Under the pieces are notes generated by a model, which was not told the origin of the DNA, ran no database searches, and worked only from the letters and a program-made list of their open reading frames with translations. Shown in pieces: positions 63,666 to 64,000 of a stretch of DNA of 64,000 nucleotides. Where the stretch lies: positions 310,001 through 374,000 of the forward strand of contig NZ_FYFA01000002.1 in assembly GCF_900188435.1 (NCBI RefSeq). Direction: 5' to 3'. Origin of the DNA: Marinobacter sp. es.048. Lineage in GTDB: Bacteria; Pseudomonadota; Gammaproteobacteria; Pseudomonadales; Oleiphilaceae. Position 1 is the stretch's first letter. The number at the start of each line of letters is the position of its first letter. The position numbers and the translations under genes were made by a program.

Positions 63666-64000
63666 GCGCCGATGACAACTTGATGATTGCCAACGTCAGC
63701 CGCCGCCGTTTCCTTATGGGCCTGGCTGGTGGCTCCGCTCTGGTGCTGGCGGCCCGTTGGGATGTGGCTCTGGGTGGCAATGAAAAAGCTCAATTTGGCG
63801 CCGGAGCAATGCCCGGCGGCTGGGTGGACGACCCCAACGTATTTATCCATATCGATGCTGATGGCCTTGTCACCATTGTGAACAACCGGTCCGAAATGGG
63901 TCAGGGTATCCGGACCAGTCTGGTGATGGTCGGTGCCGACGAGCTCGGCGCAGACTGGGACCAGGTGAGAGTCGAACAGGCCGAGGGCGATCACAGCAAA
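63662..64000 (+). CDS. Molybdopterin subunit of an IorB-type hydroxylase (3' end cut off)
   Basis: The first 113 residues of a large subunit. A twin-arginine signal ([19 protein letters not shown]) indicates export, and [15 protein letters not shown] is the start of the IorB/xanthine dehydrogenase-like domain. The gene runs past the window. Substrate is likely an aldehyde or N-heterocycle, not determined. Confidence 0.88.
   Translation, partial: MSADDNLMIANVSRRRFLMGLAGGSALVLAARWDVALGGNEKAQFGAGAMPGGWVDDPNVFIHIDADGLVTIVNNRSEMGQGIRTSLVMVGADELGADWDQVRVEQAEGDHSK

Overview
The window looks like chromosome from a marine gammaproteobacterium, most likely Marinobacter or a close relative. This is inferred from the gene families (GacA-UvrC-PgsA next to tRNA-Gly and tRNA-Cys, an XcpP-type type II secretion cluster, an Mks-type condensin, an alkyl-DHAP-synthase-like/GlpD/FGGY operon, IorA/IorB at the end) and from a GC content near 57-60% in most genes. 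No search could be run. No rRNA, insertion sequence, integrase, CRISPR array or replication origin was seen.

Left part (1-24.3 kb). The C-terminal end of a TonB-dependent receptor is followed by a periplasmic binding-protein-like gene and a hybrid histidine kinase. Glutathione reductase and an acetyltransferase lie next to a type II secretion operon, gspE-F-G-H-I-J-K-L-M, on the minus strand, with gspC divergent. No gspD is in the window. Directly behind gspC lies a decayed lapG (c-di-GMP-linked adhesin protease) with a frameshift, loss of the catalytic cysteine and two in-frame stops. Then come a three-gene glycerol/ether-lipid-like operon, a cytochrome c'/cytochrome b561 pair, a DadA-like oxidoreductase behind a tandem glycine riboswitch, and a patatin-like lipase.

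Middle part (24.3-41.6 kb). Two separate SMC/Rad50-type operons lie here. The first is a four-gene Mks/Wadjet-like set in the order short Toprim (JetD-like) - SMC ATPase (MksB/JetC) - kleisin (MksF/JetA) - MksE/JetB, with an 8-nt overlap at each junction. The second is a four-gene overlapping set: Mre11/YhaO-like nuclease, Rad50/YhaN-like ATPase, HIT-family nucleotide hydrolase, and a protein with a restriction-type N-terminus and a DUF3883 PD-(D/E)XK-like end. Between them are a CIA30 protein, a base-excision glycosylase-like protein, an SDR, an old-yellow-enzyme homologue, a YdcH-like protein, an amine oxidase and a SOUL heme-binding protein. The 34-37.5 kb part is poorer in GC than its flanks.

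Right part (41.7-64 kb). NAD-linked formate dehydrogenase (fused FdsG-FdsB plus FdsA) is followed by a lower-GC stretch with a secreted S8 protease, two lipoproteins and about 0.9 kb with no convincing gene, ending at tRNA-Cys and tRNA-Gly. A divergent promoter pair separates the tRNAs from a TPP-riboswitch-controlled thiBPQ operon and a Mla-like lipid ABC transporter. These seven genes lie between the tRNAs and pgsA-uvrC-gacA, which are adjacent in many relatives. A YheU-like protein, AzlCD exporter, DUF1330 protein and the start of an IorAB-type molybdenum hydroxylase close the window.
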